DNA of 64,000 nt. Origin: Shewanella sp. Isolate13. Lineage in GTDB: Bacteria > Pseudomonadota > Gammaproteobacteria > Enterobacterales > Shewanellaceae. Below the pieces are notes generated by a model. The model was not told where the DNA came from. It saw only the letters and a program-made list of their open reading frames with translations, and searched no databases. Shown piece after piece: positions 17,803 to 27,541 of the stretch; positions within the stretch are counted from its first letter, which is position 1; each line of letters begins with the position of its first letter. The DNA lies in the NCBI RefSeq assembly GCF_022398325.1, contig NZ_JAKEVD010000001.1, positions 1 through 64,000 of the forward strand. The letters are read 5' to 3'. The position numbers were made by a program, and so were the translations under genes.

Positions 17803-19200
17803 ATTTTTCGCCGTATTAGCCAATTCTGTAAACAGCTATTTGAAGACAATTCAAAAGTTGAAGAAAACACGCAGACAGGTCTTAGTTTAGAGGTCGTGCC
17901 TAGAAATGAGCACGCAATTTCTCGTAGACAGATCAGTGAAAATGCGATCAAAGTACTCTATAGACTACACAAGTCTGGCTTTAAGGCTTACTTGGTAGGC
18001 GGCGGTGTACGCGATATTTTATTGGGCATGCAACCAAAAGATTTTGACGTTGTCACCAATGCGACTCCCGAAGAGATTAAACGCCTATTTCGTAACTGCC
18101 GTCTAGTCGGCCGCCGCTTCCGCCTCGCCCATATCGTTTTTGGACGCGATGTCATTGAAGTGGCGACGCTGCGTGGACACCATGTCGATAGCGGTGAGAA
18201 GATCTCAAAGACCAACGAGTCGGGCCGACTGCTACGCGATAACGTCTATGGCAGTATCGATGAAGACGCCGAACGCCGCGATTTCACCGTCAACGCCCTC
18301 TATTACGATATCAGTGATTTCTCGATTCACAGCTACGGTGGTGGCTTAGATGATCTTGAGTCACGTACAATCCGCCTAATTGGCGATCCTGAGACACGCT
18401 ATCGTGAAGATCCGGTACGTATGCTACGTGCCGTGCGTTTCGCCACTAAGCTAGATATGAGCATTGAGGACAAGACTGCCCAGCCAATCAAAGCCTTAGC
18501 GGGTCTGCTGAAAGATATTCCTGCCGCACGTATGTATGAAGAAGTACTCAAGCTGTTTTTCGCTGGAAGAGCGCTTGAAAACTACCATATGATGCGTGAG
18601 TTTGGCTTATTTGAACCACTATTCCCTCTCGTTGAGGCTCAGCTTAAAGAGACACCAAATGGTGCTATCGCTAAGCTGATGCAAGAGATGATGGCCAACA
18701 CTGACGAGCGTGTCGAACAAGATAAGCCGGTAACCCCCGCATTTTTCTATGCAGCGCTGCTTTGGTACCCACTAAGCCAACGCGCCGACGATATCGCTTT
18801 AGAAAGCGGTTTGACAATGTACGATGCCTATAATGCCGCCATGGGCGATATTATGGAGCAGCAGTGCCGCTCTATCAGCATTCCACGCCGTTTCAGCACA
18901 GTCACCAAAGATATCTGGCAACTACAACTGAGATTCGAGCGTAACCGAGGCACAAAGGCGTTTAGATTTATCGAACATCCTAAGTTCAGAGCGGCTTACG
19001 ATCTACTCCTACTGCGTGCTCATGCAGAGGGGGGGGTGATAGCTAAGAATGCCGCTTGGTGGAAGAGCTTTGTTGAGGGCAGCGAAGATCAGCGCAATGT
19101 GATTGCTCGCTCAGCCAATAAAGGCGGACGCAACCGCAGCTCTAACCAACGCCGTCGCCGCAAGCCGAGTGCTAAATCGGCGCCAAAATCTGCAGAATAA
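17803..19200 (+). CDS. pcnB: Poly(A) polymerase I, with AUU start codon
   Basis: Adds 3' poly(A) tails that promote RNA decay. The nucleotidyltransferase core shows GGGVRD and the catalytic DFD at residues 80-82, followed by RRDFTVNAL and RYREDPVRMLRA. The C-terminus is a Lys/Arg-rich RNA-binding tail. Conventional ATG/GTG calling gives a start at GTG 17896. The reading frame is open further upstream, and translation from ATT 17803 (AGAGGTG just before) gives IFRRISQFCKQLF, which aligns with the E. coli N-terminus MFTRVANFCRKVL and yields 465 residues, the same length. E. coli pcnB is known to start at AUU, so this is very probably the real start here too. The stop overlaps the folK ATG (TAATG). 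Confidence 0.9.
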   Translation: MFRRISQFCKQLFEDNSKVEENTQTGLSLEVVPRNEHAISRRQISENAIKVLYRLHKSGFKAYLVGGGVRDILLGMQPKDFDVVTNATPEEIKRLFRNCRLVGRRFRLAHIVFGRDVIEVATLRGHHVDSGEKISKTNESGRLLRDNVYGSIDEDAERRDFTVNALYYDISDFSIHSYGGGLDDLESRTIRLIGDPETRYREDPVRMLRAVRFATKLDMSIEDKTAQPIKALAGLLKDIPAARMYEEVLKLFFAGRALENYHMMREFGLFEPLFPLVEAQLKETPNGAIAKLMQEMMANTDERVEQDKPVTPAFFYAALLWYPLSQRADDIALESGLTMYDAYNAAMGDIMEQQCRSISIPRRFSTVTKDIWQLQLRFERNRGTKAFRFIEHPKFRAAYDLLLLRAHAEGGVIAKNAAWWKSFVEGSEDQRNVIARSANKGGRNRSSNQRRRRKPSAKSAPKSAE

Positions 19201-19694
19201 TGGCACAAGTCTATGTCGCATTGGGCGCTAACTTAGCGGACCCAATCAGCCAGCTCAATAATGCCTGTGAGGCCTTATTGAGCCTGGCCGCTCCCCAGTC
19301 ATTTTCTGTCTCCTCCTATTATCGCTCCGCCCCCATGGGGGACGTCGAGCAGCCTGACTACGTTAATGCGGTAGCGGGTTTCAACACAGAACTGACGCCT
19401 ATCGAGTTACTCGATGCATTGCAAAATATTGAGAATCAGCAGGGCCGCTTAAGAGAGCTGCGTTGGGGGCCAAGAACCCTAGACTTAGATCTACTGCTCT
19501 ATGATAGTCAATGCATCGACACCCCTCGCCTAACGGTCCCCCATTATGGGATGCGCGAGCGCAGTTTCGTGTTGGTGCCACTATTCGATATCGCGCCTAC
19601 GCTTACCTTGCCAGACAACACCAAGCTGGCGAGCTTAATCAGCGATTCGCTGAGAGCCGAGTTAGTATTAGCACAAGATTTCACAGGCGAATAA
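19200..19694 (+). CDS. folK: HPPK: 6-hydroxymethyl-7,8-dihydropterin pyrophosphokinase
   Basis: Transfers pyrophosphate from ATP to hydroxymethyl-dihydropterin in folate synthesis. It has 164 residues, with the HPPK signature RWGPRTLDLDLLLY (about residues 89-102; the two Asp bind Mg) and the N-terminal VALGANL. It is coupled to pcnB by a 1-base overlap of stop and start (TAATG), the same order as E. coli. The divergent E. coli fimbrial genes between folK and panB are absent here. Confidence 0.95.
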   Translation: MAQVYVALGANLADPISQLNNACEALLSLAAPQSFSVSSYYRSAPMGDVEQPDYVNAVAGFNTELTPIELLDALQNIENQQGRLRELRWGPRTLDLDLLLYDSQCIDTPRLTVPHYGMRERSFVLVPLFDIAPTLTLPDNTKLASLISDSLRAELVLAQDFTGE

Positions 19695-19828
19695 GTGACA
19701 TGCGCAATGGGAGTATTTCCTGCTAGTATGACGCCTATCCGTTAACACAAAAATTTGATACCGAGATCATTGAAGTTGTGCCTTTATTGGCATATAACCA
19801 CTTCACAATTGGGTTAAAAGTTACCATT

Positions 19829-20623
19829 ATGTCCAAAATTACAAGTTCTACACTGCGTACCTTCAAACAAGAAGGTAAGAAGTTCACTGCATTAACCGCC
19901 TACGACGCCAGCTTTGCCGGCGCATTCGATAGCGAAGGTATTGACGTGCTATTGGTCGGTGATTCAATGGGAATGGTACTGCAAGGACATAGCGACACCC
20001 TGCCAGTAACGGTTGAAGATATTGCCTATCACACGCGTTGCGTCCGTCGTGGCATCGAACGCTCTCTGCTTATCGCCGATATGCCGTTTATGAGCTACGC
20101 CACCCCAGAGCAGACTATGACCAACGCCACTAAGCTGATGCAGGCGGGTGCGAGTATGGTTAAGGTCGAAGGCGGTAAATGGCTACTCGAGAGCGTGTCT
20201 ATGCTCACCGAACGCGGTATTCCTGTGTGTGCTCACCTAGGGCTAACGCCACAATCTGTGCATGTCTTTGGTGGTTTTAAGGTTCAGGGCCGCGATGCAG
20301 ATAACGCGCAGCGTATTCTCGATGAAGCGAAAGCGTTAGAAGCTGCCGGTGCGCAGTTGTTAGTGCTTGAGTGTATTCCCGCTTCTTTAGCAAAAACGAT
20401 TACCGAAGCGTTAACTATTCCTGTGATTGGCATAGGTGCGGGTAAAGATACCGATGGCCAGATCTTAGTGATGCATGACGTGCTCGGGATCTCTAGTGGT
20501 TACATCCCACGTTTCTCTAAAAACTACCTCAAGCAGACTGGCGAAATTCGCGCCGCCGTTCGTGCCTATATTGATGAAGTTGCCGAGGGTGTTTTCCCAG
20601 GTGACGAGCATACATTTAACTAA
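19829..20623 (+). CDS. panB: 3-methyl-2-oxobutanoate hydroxymethyltransferase
   Basis: First step of pantothenate synthesis, making ketopantoate from alpha-ketoisovalerate and methylene-tetrahydrofolate. It has 264 residues, exactly the E. coli length, when started at ATG 19829 (MSKITSSTL). An in-frame ATG at 19778 would add 17 atypical residues. Motifs: [22 protein letters not shown] (Mg-binding Asp) and [19 protein letters not shown]. It forms a probable operon with panC, 73 bp downstream. Confidence 0.96.
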   Translation: MSKITSSTLRTFKQEGKKFTALTAYDASFAGAFDSEGIDVLLVGDSMGMVLQGHSDTLPVTVEDIAYHTRCVRRGIERSLLIADMPFMSYATPEQTMTNATKLMQAGASMVKVEGGKWLLESVSMLTERGIPVCAHLGLTPQSVHVFGGFKVQGRDADNAQRILDEAKALEAAGAQLLVLECIPASLAKTITEALTIPVIGIGAGKDTDGQILVMHDVLGISSGYIPRFSKNYLKQTGEIRAAVRAYIDEVAEGVFPGDEHTFN

Positions 20624-20696
20624 TTAGTCTAATCACTCGCTCTCAGCCCATGGGTTGAGAGCCAATCTTTAAATTGCGTACCAGAGCAGTAAAATC

Positions 20697-21545
20697 ATGA
20701 TCACGACTCAATCTATCGCCGATATCCGTGCCCAAGTTAAAGCATGGAAACAGAAGGGCGAGACAGTTGCATTTGTTCCTACTATGGGCAACTTGCACTT
20801 AGGTCACATCACCTTAGTCAAAGAAGCTAAGACACGAGCGGACCATGTGGTCGCCTCCATTTTTGTTAACCCGATGCAGTTTGGGCAAAACGAAGATCTC
20901 GATGCTTATCCAAGAACCTTAGCCGATGATCAGGCCGCACTCGTTGAAGCGGGCGCCGAACTGCTGTTCACGCCGACACCTGAAATCATCTATCCCAAAG
21001 GCATGGATGCACAGACTTTTGTCGAGGTGCCGGGGATCTCTGATGTGCTTTGTGGCGCGAGTCGCCCAGGGCACTTCAGAGGCGTTGCCACCATCGTCTG
21101 TAAGCTGTTTAATATCGTACAACCTGACATCGCCCTGTTCGGTCAGAAAGACTTTCAACAGCTATTAGTGATCCGCACTATGGTTGAAGACCTATCTCTA
21201 CCCGTTGAAGTCGTTGGTGTTGAAACCATCCGTGAAGACTCGGGTCTTGCCATGAGTTCACGCAACGGTTATCTCAGTGCAGAGCAGAAGGCTCAAGCGG
21301 CGCAGATAAAGCGCACCTTAGACAAGATGGCCTGTTCACTTAAAACTGGTGAAAGCATCGAAGCCGTTATTGCTCAGGGACAAGTAGAACTAGCAGACGC
21401 TGGTTTTAAAAACGATTACCTCGCTATTCGACATGCAAGTAGCTTTGCCATTGCCGCAGCCGAAGATAAAGAGTTAGTGATTTTAGTGGCGGCCTATATG
21501 GGCTCTACTCGCCTTATCGATAACCTTGTCGTCAAGCTTGCTTAA
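20697..21545 (+). CDS. panC: Pantothenate synthetase
   Basis: Joins pantoate and beta-alanine with ATP. It has 282 residues, close to E. coli (283). [14 protein letters not shown] carries the HIGH-type nucleotide-binding motif and MSSRNGYLS matches the KMSKS region. It is directly followed by a strong terminator, so the operon is panBC only. panD (aspartate decarboxylase), which is next in E. coli, is not in the window. Confidence 0.96.
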   Translation: MITTQSIADIRAQVKAWKQKGETVAFVPTMGNLHLGHITLVKEAKTRADHVVASIFVNPMQFGQNEDLDAYPRTLADDQAALVEAGAELLFTPTPEIIYPKGMDAQTFVEVPGISDVLCGASRPGHFRGVATIVCKLFNIVQPDIALFGQKDFQQLLVIRTMVEDLSLPVEVVGVETIREDSGLAMSSRNGYLSAEQKAQAAQIKRTLDKMACSLKTGESIEAVIAQGQVELADAGFKNDYLAIRHASSFAIAAAEDKELVILVAAYMGSTRLIDNLVVKLA

Positions 21546-21565
21546 GCTGCGATGAGCAAAAAGAC

Positions 21566-21598
21566 AAACGGCTTAAAACTGGGTTTTAAGCCGTTTTT
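21566..21598 (+). terminator. Terminator of panBC
   Basis: A 14-bp perfect stem (21566-21579 with 21583-21596), a 3-nt loop and a terminal T run, 20 bp after the panC stop. Confidence 0.92.
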
Positions 21599-21821
21599 GT
21601 ATTAAAGAAGCTAGATTGCCATTACACAGGCCTGTGTTATCAGCCCTGTCTTGGCGCCTACTTCCCCTAAAGCGCCAAGGCTTTAGTGCTCAACCTTTAG
21701 TATGGTTCACGACCATCAAGGCTCAATCCCCTACTATCACATATCAAAACACTAGCGTTATGATCCAACTTACGCCATAGTATGGCCTAATGTTAAATAG
21801 TTAACTTCTTTGTTAATAAAA

Positions 21822-21837
21822 ACAGTGTTAACACTGT
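21822..21837. promoter_or_regulatory. 16-bp perfect palindrome, candidate operator
   Basis: ACAGTGTTAACACTGT is a perfect palindrome 59 bp before the ATG of the DUF4124-like gene, within an AT-rich promoter-like region. It would suit a dimeric repressor, but the cognate factor is unknown. The rest of the gap 21599-21896 holds no gene I can see. Confidence 0.5.
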
Positions 21838-21896
21838 AAACATAAGCGTTTTCAGTACCTAACTAAGCACCAAGCTCGATAAGGATATTTAGCCGG

Positions 21897-22403
21897 ATGG
21901 CGAAAGTTATTTTTACCATTATCTGTTTTATGCTATCTAGTGCCGCACAGGCGAGTAGTATTTTTAAGTGTATCAAAGACGACAAGATCGTCTTTAGCCA
22001 GCACTCGTGCCCAAAAGAGTTTCGTCAGCACAAGATTGAGTATCAGTATGGTATCACCACCGAAACCGACTCTGATGCTCGCATAAAGACGCAAGATCCA
22101 CTGCAGGCATTGCTAAATAAGAAAACCATCTCTAAGGCGCGCTTACTACAGCTATTAGACAGCGAGGTTTATCGCCTGAATCAAGAAAACAGCTATTATG
22201 AGATCCTCAGAGCCAGTGAGCTGCAAAAGCTTGAACGCAACCGTTATTGGCAAAAGAAACAGCCAAGCGATCCCGAGTACCAAGCATCAGTCAAAGAGAT
22301 GAACCAACATTTCGACCAACTTGTACAGGTTAACAGCGGCGCCATTGAGCTGCTCAAGATGAGAAAGCTGCAGATAGAAAAAGAAACCACTGAGATCCGC
22401 TAA
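21897..22403 (+). CDS. Exported DUF4124-like protein
   Basis: A 168-residue protein with a signal peptide (about 1-19, cleavage after AQA). It is followed by a short beta domain with SIFKCIKDDKIVFSQHSCP, the pattern of DUF4124: Tyr/Phe-Lys-Cys, a turn, then a second Cys, often disulfide-bonded. The rest is a long charged, helical, coiled-coil-like region (about 75-165). The function is unknown; these are usually periplasmic. It lies 60 bp upstream of the next hypothetical gene on the same strand. Confidence 0.7.
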   Translation: MAKVIFTIICFMLSSAAQASSIFKCIKDDKIVFSQHSCPKEFRQHKIEYQYGITTETDSDARIKTQDPLQALLNKKTISKARLLQLLDSEVYRLNQENSYYEILRASELQKLERNRYWQKKQPSDPEYQASVKEMNQHFDQLVQVNSGAIELLKMRKLQIEKETTEIR

Positions 22404-22464
22404 GCCTAGCTTGCTTGTACCTCATAGGGTAATAGAATACTGCTGCCAGACCTCAGGAGATCCC

Positions 22465-22806
22465 TTGAATATCCAGTCACTTAGTTGGCCCGTTGTGGTT
22501 AAGCAGCCGCAACAAGATGAACTTATCTACCTCGAGTCTATGGAGTGTTATCAAGCGCAATTGGACTTACTCGGGGAGCTTGAATCGGTCATTGTTATCG
22601 ACAGACAGGGCACGAGTTACCAAGTTAGCAACCCAGACAAGGCTCAATTTCTTCAGCGGTGCACACCACAGCTCCCATTCAACACACTCTTAGACTGGAC
22701 GCGTCAACATGCAAGCCATGCTGGGCAATGTTGCGTCAGCAAGCTCAAGGCAAACAATATCCAGTCGCTATTTGAGATCATTGAGTTTATCGAACAAGAG
22801 CGCTAA
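22465..22806 (+). CDS. Conserved hypothetical protein (DUF4144-like)
   Basis: A small soluble protein of 113 residues. TTG 22465 is preferred as the start because AGGAGA lies 4 nt before it; an in-frame TTG at 22411 would give 131 residues without such a site. The sequence begins with a beta-rich half (VVVKQPQQDELIYL), then an acidic helical C-terminus (SLFEIIEFIEQE). The resemblance to DUF4144, a family found in Shewanella and Vibrio, is from recall and uncertain. No motif suggests an activity. Confidence 0.6.
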   Translation: MNIQSLSWPVVVKQPQQDELIYLESMECYQAQLDLLGELESVIVIDRQGTSYQVSNPDKAQFLQRCTPQLPFNTLLDWTRQHASHAGQCCVSKLKANNIQSLFEIIEFIEQER

Positions 22807-22844
22807 ACAGAGCAACTCACTAATGGAAGAGCCATACCAAGCCA

Positions 22845-22876
22845 ATAAAAAAGCCAACTGTTGTGCAGTTGGCTTT
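22845..22876 (-). terminator. Terminator of the yadGH operon
   Basis: Stem 22851-22860 with 22866-22875 (AAGCCAACTG/CAGTTGGCTT). On the minus strand it runs into several T. It separates the convergent hypothetical gene from the ABC permease gene. Confidence 0.8.
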
Positions 22877-22926
22877 GCTCATGTTTGTGCTATGGCTATT
22901 ATGTTGAGGCTATTATGCTGAGCCTG

Positions 22927-23703
22927 TTAGCTTCTCAAGCCAATACCACGGGAGATAAGATAATAAGCAATACTCCACAAGCCAACACAGAAACCCACCA
23001 TCACGGCGATAGATAGCGGCACGCTCATATCCGCATAGCCCAAGAAGCCGTAGCGGAACACGTTAATCATATAGACCACAGGGTTGAGTGCCGACACCCC
23101 CTGCCAAAAATCTGGGAGTAGAGACAGCGAGTAGAACACACCACCAAGGTAGGTCAGCGGGGTTAACACAAAGGTAGGTACGATACTGATATCATCGTAA
23201 CTCTTGGCAAATACCGCATTAATCAAGCCGCCCAAGGCGAACAAAATCGCCGTAAGCAATACCGTCACCGCCACTAAGCCCACATGGTGCAAGCTGATAT
23301 CGACGAAGAACATCGCCACTAGAGTAACGATAGTGCCCACACATAGGCCACGGGCAACACCGCCGCCAACATAACCTGCAATAATCACATAATGGGGCAC
23401 CGGTGCGACAATGAGCTCTTCAAGGTTGCGCTGAAACTTAGCGCTGAAAAATGACGAGGCCACATTCGAATAGGAGCTGGTAATGACCGCCATCATGATC
23501 AGACCCGGTGCGATAAACTCCATATAAGAGACACCGCCCATCTCACCGATGCGTTTGCCGACCAAGTTACCAAAAATTAAGAAATACAAAGTCATAGAGA
23601 TCGCCGGCGGCACCAAGGTTTGCACCCAAATGCGGGTAAAGCGGTTGATCTCTTTGGTTAGGATACTTTTAAAAGCTGTGAAATACAGCGCTTTCATATT
23701 CAT
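22927..23703 (-). CDS. yadH: ABC-2 type transporter permease
   Basis: A six-helix ABC-2 membrane subunit of 258 residues. The N-terminal RIWVQTLVPPAISMTLYF and IFGNLVGKRIG align with E. coli YadH. It pairs with the ATPase encoded just upstream; the stop and start overlap as ATGA at 23700-23703, so the two are translationally coupled. The substrate is unknown. In E. coli the pair also sits beside hpt and panD/panBC. Confidence 0.92.
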   Translation of the reverse strand: MNMKALYFTAFKSILTKEINRFTRIWVQTLVPPAISMTLYFLIFGNLVGKRIGEMGGVSYMEFIAPGLIMMAVITSSYSNVASSFFSAKFQRNLEELIVAPVPHYVIIAGYVGGGVARGLCVGTIVTLVAMFFVDISLHHVGLVAVTVLLTAILFALGGLINAVFAKSYDDISIVPTFVLTPLTYLGGVFYSLSLLPDFWQGVSALNPVVYMINVFRYGFLGYADMSVPLSIAVMVGFCVGLWSIAYYLISRGIGLRS

Positions 23704-24644
23704 TTCACACCTCCGTCTTGCTTACCTTTCTCTACAAGCTCTACAAACAACTCTTCCAAACGGTTTGCCTTGTTGCGCATCGATAACACTTGGATCCCTA
23801 ACTCAGTTAGCTGAACAAATACGCTGTTTAAGCCCTGCTCTTTGGCAACATCCACCTCTAGTGTATGGCTATCGCTCAGGCGACACTGCACACCACTAAG
23901 CTCTGGCACCGAATTAAGATCATCTTTCAGATCAAGAATAAAGGTTTCCATATTCAAGCGGCTCAGCAAAGACTTCATGCTAGTGCACTCCACCAGCACA
24001 CCTTTGTCGATGATACCGATATTCCGGCACAGCATTTCCGCTTCTTCTAAGTAGTGGGTGGTCAGAATAATCGTCACCCCTTGAGCGTTTAGCTCGGTCA
24101 GGAAGCTCCACATCGAGCGACGCAGCTCAATATCGACACCTGCGGTTGGCTCATCGAGAATAAGCAGTTTTGGCTCATGCATCAGCGCACGGGCAATCAT
24201 CAAGCGGCGTTTCATGCCGCCTGATAGCTCACGAGCGGCGCTATTACGTTTTTCCCATAAGTCGAGTTGACTTAGGTACTTCTCGGCGCGCTGTAATGCG
24301 ACATCGCGTTTTACGCCATAGTAGCCCGCCTGATTGACCACAATCTGCTGAACGGTCTCAAATTGATTGAAATTGAACTCCTGTGGCACAAGCCCGATAC
24401 ACAGCTTAGCCAACTCAAGCTCGGTATCTATGTCATGTTCAAATACGCTGACCTTGCCCGAACTCTTCTGTACCAGTGAGCTGATAACGCCAATCGTGGT
24501 CGATTTACCTGCGCCATTGGGTCCTAAAAGGGCAAAGAAATCGCCCTTATTAACGGTTAAGCTGATCCCCTTAACTGCTTCGACTCCACCCTTATAGGTT
24601 TTTTTTAGGGAGTCGATAACGAGGGCGGCTTGAGAATTTGCCAT
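23700..24644 (-). CDS. yadG: ABC transporter ATP-binding protein
   Basis: The ATPase partner of YadH, 314 residues from ATG 24644 (MANSQAALVID). A longer frame to 24704 has no support and would run into the hpt terminator. Walker A GPNGAGKSTTIG, Q-loop VPQEFNFNQFE, signature LSGGMKRRL, Walker B LLILDEPTAGVD and switch His in TTHYLEE are all intact. The C-terminal 80 residues form the accessory domain common to ABC-2 exporters of this group. Confidence 0.93.
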   Translation of the reverse strand: MANSQAALVIDSLKKTYKGGVEAVKGISLTVNKGDFFALLGPNGAGKSTTIGVISSLVQKSSGKVSVFEHDIDTELELAKLCIGLVPQEFNFNQFETVQQIVVNQAGYYGVKRDVALQRAEKYLSQLDLWEKRNSAARELSGGMKRRLMIARALMHEPKLLILDEPTAGVDIELRRSMWSFLTELNAQGVTIILTTHYLEEAEMLCRNIGIIDKGVLVECTSMKSLLSRLNMETFILDLKDDLNSVPELSGVQCRLSDSHTLEVDVAKEQGLNSVFVQLTELGIQVLSMRNKANRLEELFVELVEKGKQDGGVK

Positions 24645-24673
24645 GGTTATTTCAATCCATTTGAAAAATAAAT

Positions 24674-24697
24674 AAAAACTCCCGCTATTGCGGGAGT
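24674..24697 (-). terminator. Terminator of hpt
   Basis: Stem 24678-24685 with 24690-24697 (ACTCCCGC/GCGGGAGT), followed by T-rich sequence on the minus strand. It separates hpt from yadG. Confidence 0.85.
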
Positions 24698-24774
24698 CAG
24701 TCATCTAATCACATCCCTAATCACAGCGCTACGCGTTAATTAAACACTTCCAGCGCTGGCATTAGGGCTGAAAT

Positions 24775-25308
24775 TTAGTCTTCTAGTGGTACAACTTTAG
24801 CGATATACGGCAGGTTACGATACTGCTCCGCATAGTCGATACCATAGCCAACGATAAACTCGTCAGGAATCGTAAAGCCAATAAAATTAACAGGTACGTC
24901 AACTTCACGGCGTTCAGGCTTATCCAATAGCGTACAAAGCGCAAGGCTCTTTGGCTCACGGATCATCAGCATTTCGCGTACCTTGTTCAAGGTATTGCCT
25001 GAGTCAATTAGATCTTCAACGATCAATACGTCACGCCCCTGAATTTCAGACTGTACGTCTTTAAGGATTTTTACGTCACGGCTGCTCGTCATTTCGTTGC
25101 CATAGCTTGATACCGACATAAAGTCGATCTCGACATGACCCTTAATGCGTCTACAAAGATCTGCCATAAAGACAACAGAACCTTTGAGTAGACCGACCAT
25201 CAATAGGCGATCGCTGTCGGCATAATGGGCATTGATCTGCTCAGCCAGAATATCCAATTTTTGATTGATCTCTTCAGCAGTGATCATCACTTCAGTGGTG
25301 TGTTTCAT
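24775..25308 (-). CDS. hpt: Hypoxanthine phosphoribosyltransferase
   Basis: Purine salvage enzyme that makes IMP/GMP from hypoxanthine or guanine and PRPP. It has 177 residues when started at ATG 25308 (MKHTTEVMI), the usual length; a longer frame to 25350 overlaps the ubiX 3' end and is rejected. The PRPP-binding loop [14 protein letters not shown] is at about residues 99-112. It follows ubiX with a 7-bp gap. Confidence 0.95.
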   Translation of the reverse strand: MKHTTEVMITAEEINQKLDILAEQINAHYADSDRLLMVGLLKGSVVFMADLCRRIKGHVEIDFMSVSSYGNEMTSSRDVKILKDVQSEIQGRDVLIVEDLIDSGNTLNKVREMLMIREPKSLALCTLLDKPERREVDVPVNFIGFTIPDEFIVGYGIDYAEQYRNLPYIAKVVPLED

Positions 25309-25315
25309 ATAACTC

Positions 25316-25969
25316 TCAATAGTCGATGTCGCTAACGTTATGCTTGTCATAACCCCAACGATTCGTTAGTGCATGGTTAACGCCCAGATGGTCAAGAATT
25401 CGAGCGACCATGAAGTCTACCAGATCTTCAACCGATTTGGGATTATGATAAAAGCCCGGTGCCGCAGGCATGATGGTTGCTCCTAGCTTAGATAGCGATA
25501 GCATATGCTCTAAGTGTATGGCGCTAAAAGGAGTTTCTCGCGGAACTAAGATTAATTGGCCGCGCTCTTTTATTACCACATCCGCCGCTCTTTCGAGTAA
25601 ATTATTACTCATTCCAGTGGCTACGGCTGCTAATGTGCCAGTACTGCAGGGACAAATCACCATCTGCTTAGGCGCCGCTGAACCCGATGCCGGTGGAGAA
25701 AACCATTCCTCTTTTCCTAAAACGACTAACTCGCCTGCGACTTCGCCAAACTGGGCCAATAATTGTGCTTTAGCCTTTTCCCCATTAGCACTGAGCTGCA
25801 ATCCCTGCTCCGTTGCCAATACGACTCGAGCGGCGGAAGAGATCATCAAGAACACCTGATAATCACTCTTCAATAAACACTCCAGCAGCCTAAGCCCATA
25901 GGGGGCTCCAGACGCGCCAGTCCATGCCAAACTGATAGACTTATCTGCTTTACGGTATGTCACGCTCAT
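25316..25969 (-). CDS. ubiX: Flavin prenyltransferase UbiX
   Basis: Makes prenylated FMN, the cofactor of the UbiD decarboxylase in ubiquinone synthesis. It has 217 residues. The N-terminal loop [15 protein letters not shown] binds FMN, and [14 protein letters not shown] with the later [12 protein letters not shown] matches the prenyl-phosphate site. It is placed between mpl and hpt on the same strand with gaps of only 6 and 7 bp, so mpl-ubiX-hpt is a likely operon. Confidence 0.93.
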   Translation of the reverse strand: MSVTYRKADKSISLAWTGASGAPYGLRLLECLLKSDYQVFLMISSAARVVLATEQGLQLSANGEKAKAQLLAQFGEVAGELVVLGKEEWFSPPASGSAAPKQMVICPCSTGTLAAVATGMSNNLLERAADVVIKERGQLILVPRETPFSAIHLEHMLSLSKLGATIMPAAPGFYHNPKSVEDLVDFMVARILDHLGVNHALTNRWGYDKHNVSDIDY

Positions 25970-25975
25970 GGCCTA

Positions 25976-27361
25976 TTATTTACCTGTTTTACTGCGAAGT
26001 TTAGCCAGCAACTTTTGATGTAAGCCACCAAAACCGCCGTTACTCATAACAATAATAGTATCAGAGCTCTGAGCTTGGGACGCGACTTGCTCAACGATAT
26101 CGTCAATCTCATATAAGACCTTAACCGGGATCGAGGCTGAACTCATCGCCGATGCGATATCCCAATCTATATTGCCCGCCTGATAGAGAAACGCGTTGCT
26201 CGCCAAATCTAATGAACTGGCTAAGGTGTCTTTATGCACACCGCTCTTCATGGTGTTAGATCTAGGCTCTAAAATCACGGTGATCTTGCCATCACCCACA
26301 CGAGCACGCATCCCCTTGAGTGAGGTCGCGATCGCCGTTGGATGGTGAGCAAAATCATCATAAACTTCGATACCATCGACATCAGCTAACAGCTCCATGC
26401 GCCGTTTTGGCGGGGCAAACTTTGCAAGCGCTGCTATTGCCGCATCGGGTCTAACGCCCACATGTCTCGCCGCTGCTATCGCCATCACCGCATTTTCGAT
26501 GTTGTGTTGACCAATCAACTGCCAGTCGAGAACACCTTGAGACTCACCATCGAAGAACACCTCAAATTTATGGCCATCTTCAGTTAAGTTCACTGCATAC
26601 CAGCCCTGCTGTTCCGCGGCTAAGTGATAGGTTTCTTGCTCACTCCAGCAGCCCATCTCAATCACCTGTTGCACACTCTTAACGTCTGCAGGCCAGATAA
26701 CCTTGCCCTCACCGGGAACCGTACGTATGACATGATTAAACTGGCGTTGAATCGCCTTTAGATCGTCAAAAATATCCGCATGATCGAACTCTAAGTTATT
26801 AATCACTAAGGTACGCGGCTGGTAGTGTACGAACTTGGAACGCTTATCGAAAAAGGCGCTGTCATACTCATCGGCTTCTACCACGAAGAAAGGTGAGCCA
26901 CCGAGACGCGCCGATACCCCGAAGTTTTGCGGCACGCCGCCGATCAAGAAGCCCGGCTCATAACCACAATCCTCTAAGATCCAAGCCAACATGCTCGATG
27001 TCGATGTCTTACCATGGGTACCCGATACCGCTAATACCCAACGCTGGGGCAAGATATGCTCGGCAAGAAACTGCGGACCCGAGGTATATTTAAGACCACG
27101 GTTTAATACCGCCTCGACACAAGGATTGCCTCGACTCATGGCATTACCTATCACCACCAGATCCGGTGCATCATCCTCATTCGTCCCCAACTGAGAGGGA
27201 TCGAAGCCTTGAATAAGCTCGATGCCTTGCTCTTCAAGCTGGGTGCTCATAGGAGGATAAACATTGGCATCGCTACCCGTTACCTTGTGCCCTTCTGCTC
27301 TAGCCAACAAGGCTAAGCCGCCCATGAAAGTGCCACAAATTCCTAAAATATGTACGTGCAT
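25976..27361 (-). CDS. mpl: UDP-N-acetylmuramate:L-Ala-gamma-D-Glu-meso-DAP ligase
   Basis: Murein recycling ligase that attaches the recovered tripeptide to UDP-MurNAc, bypassing MurC-MurE. It has 461 residues (E. coli 457). N-terminal Rossmann HILGICGTFMGGLALLA, ATP-binding GTHGKTSTSSM (about residues 115-125), central EADEYDSAFFDKRSKF, and C-terminal DDFAHHPTAI, characteristic of Mur ligases. It is the first gene of the probable mpl-ubiX-hpt unit. Confidence 0.95.
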   Translation of the reverse strand: MHVHILGICGTFMGGLALLARAEGHKVTGSDANVYPPMSTQLEEQGIELIQGFDPSQLGTNEDDAPDLVVIGNAMSRGNPCVEAVLNRGLKYTSGPQFLAEHILPQRWVLAVSGTHGKTSTSSMLAWILEDCGYEPGFLIGGVPQNFGVSARLGGSPFFVVEADEYDSAFFDKRSKFVHYQPRTLVINNLEFDHADIFDDLKAIQRQFNHVIRTVPGEGKVIWPADVKSVQQVIEMGCWSEQETYHLAAEQQGWYAVNLTEDGHKFEVFFDGESQGVLDWQLIGQHNIENAVMAIAAARHVGVRPDAAIAALAKFAPPKRRMELLADVDGIEVYDDFAHHPTAIATSLKGMRARVGDGKITVILEPRSNTMKSGVHKDTLASSLDLASNAFLYQAGNIDWDIASAMSSASIPVKVLYEIDDIVEQVASQAQSSDTIIVMSNGGFGGLHQKLLAKLRSKTGK

Positions 27362-27541
27362 ACCATCACTCTGGTGAATGAAAAATCTGCCTCATTCTAC
27401 CCAATTGCGACCAGCTTTGTCAGTTAACTCTTCTTTAAATACTCACTTAAAATTACCAAGCCTGAACCTGATATTGCTTGCTTGGATAACTTAGCCATGC
27501 CCGCTTTGGCACATGGCTAATAACATCATCAAGCTGCGTAG

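Noticed and set aside
25309..25350. Longer hpt start at 25350
   Set aside because: It would overlap the ubiX 3' end. ATG 25308 gives the family's normal length and N-terminus.
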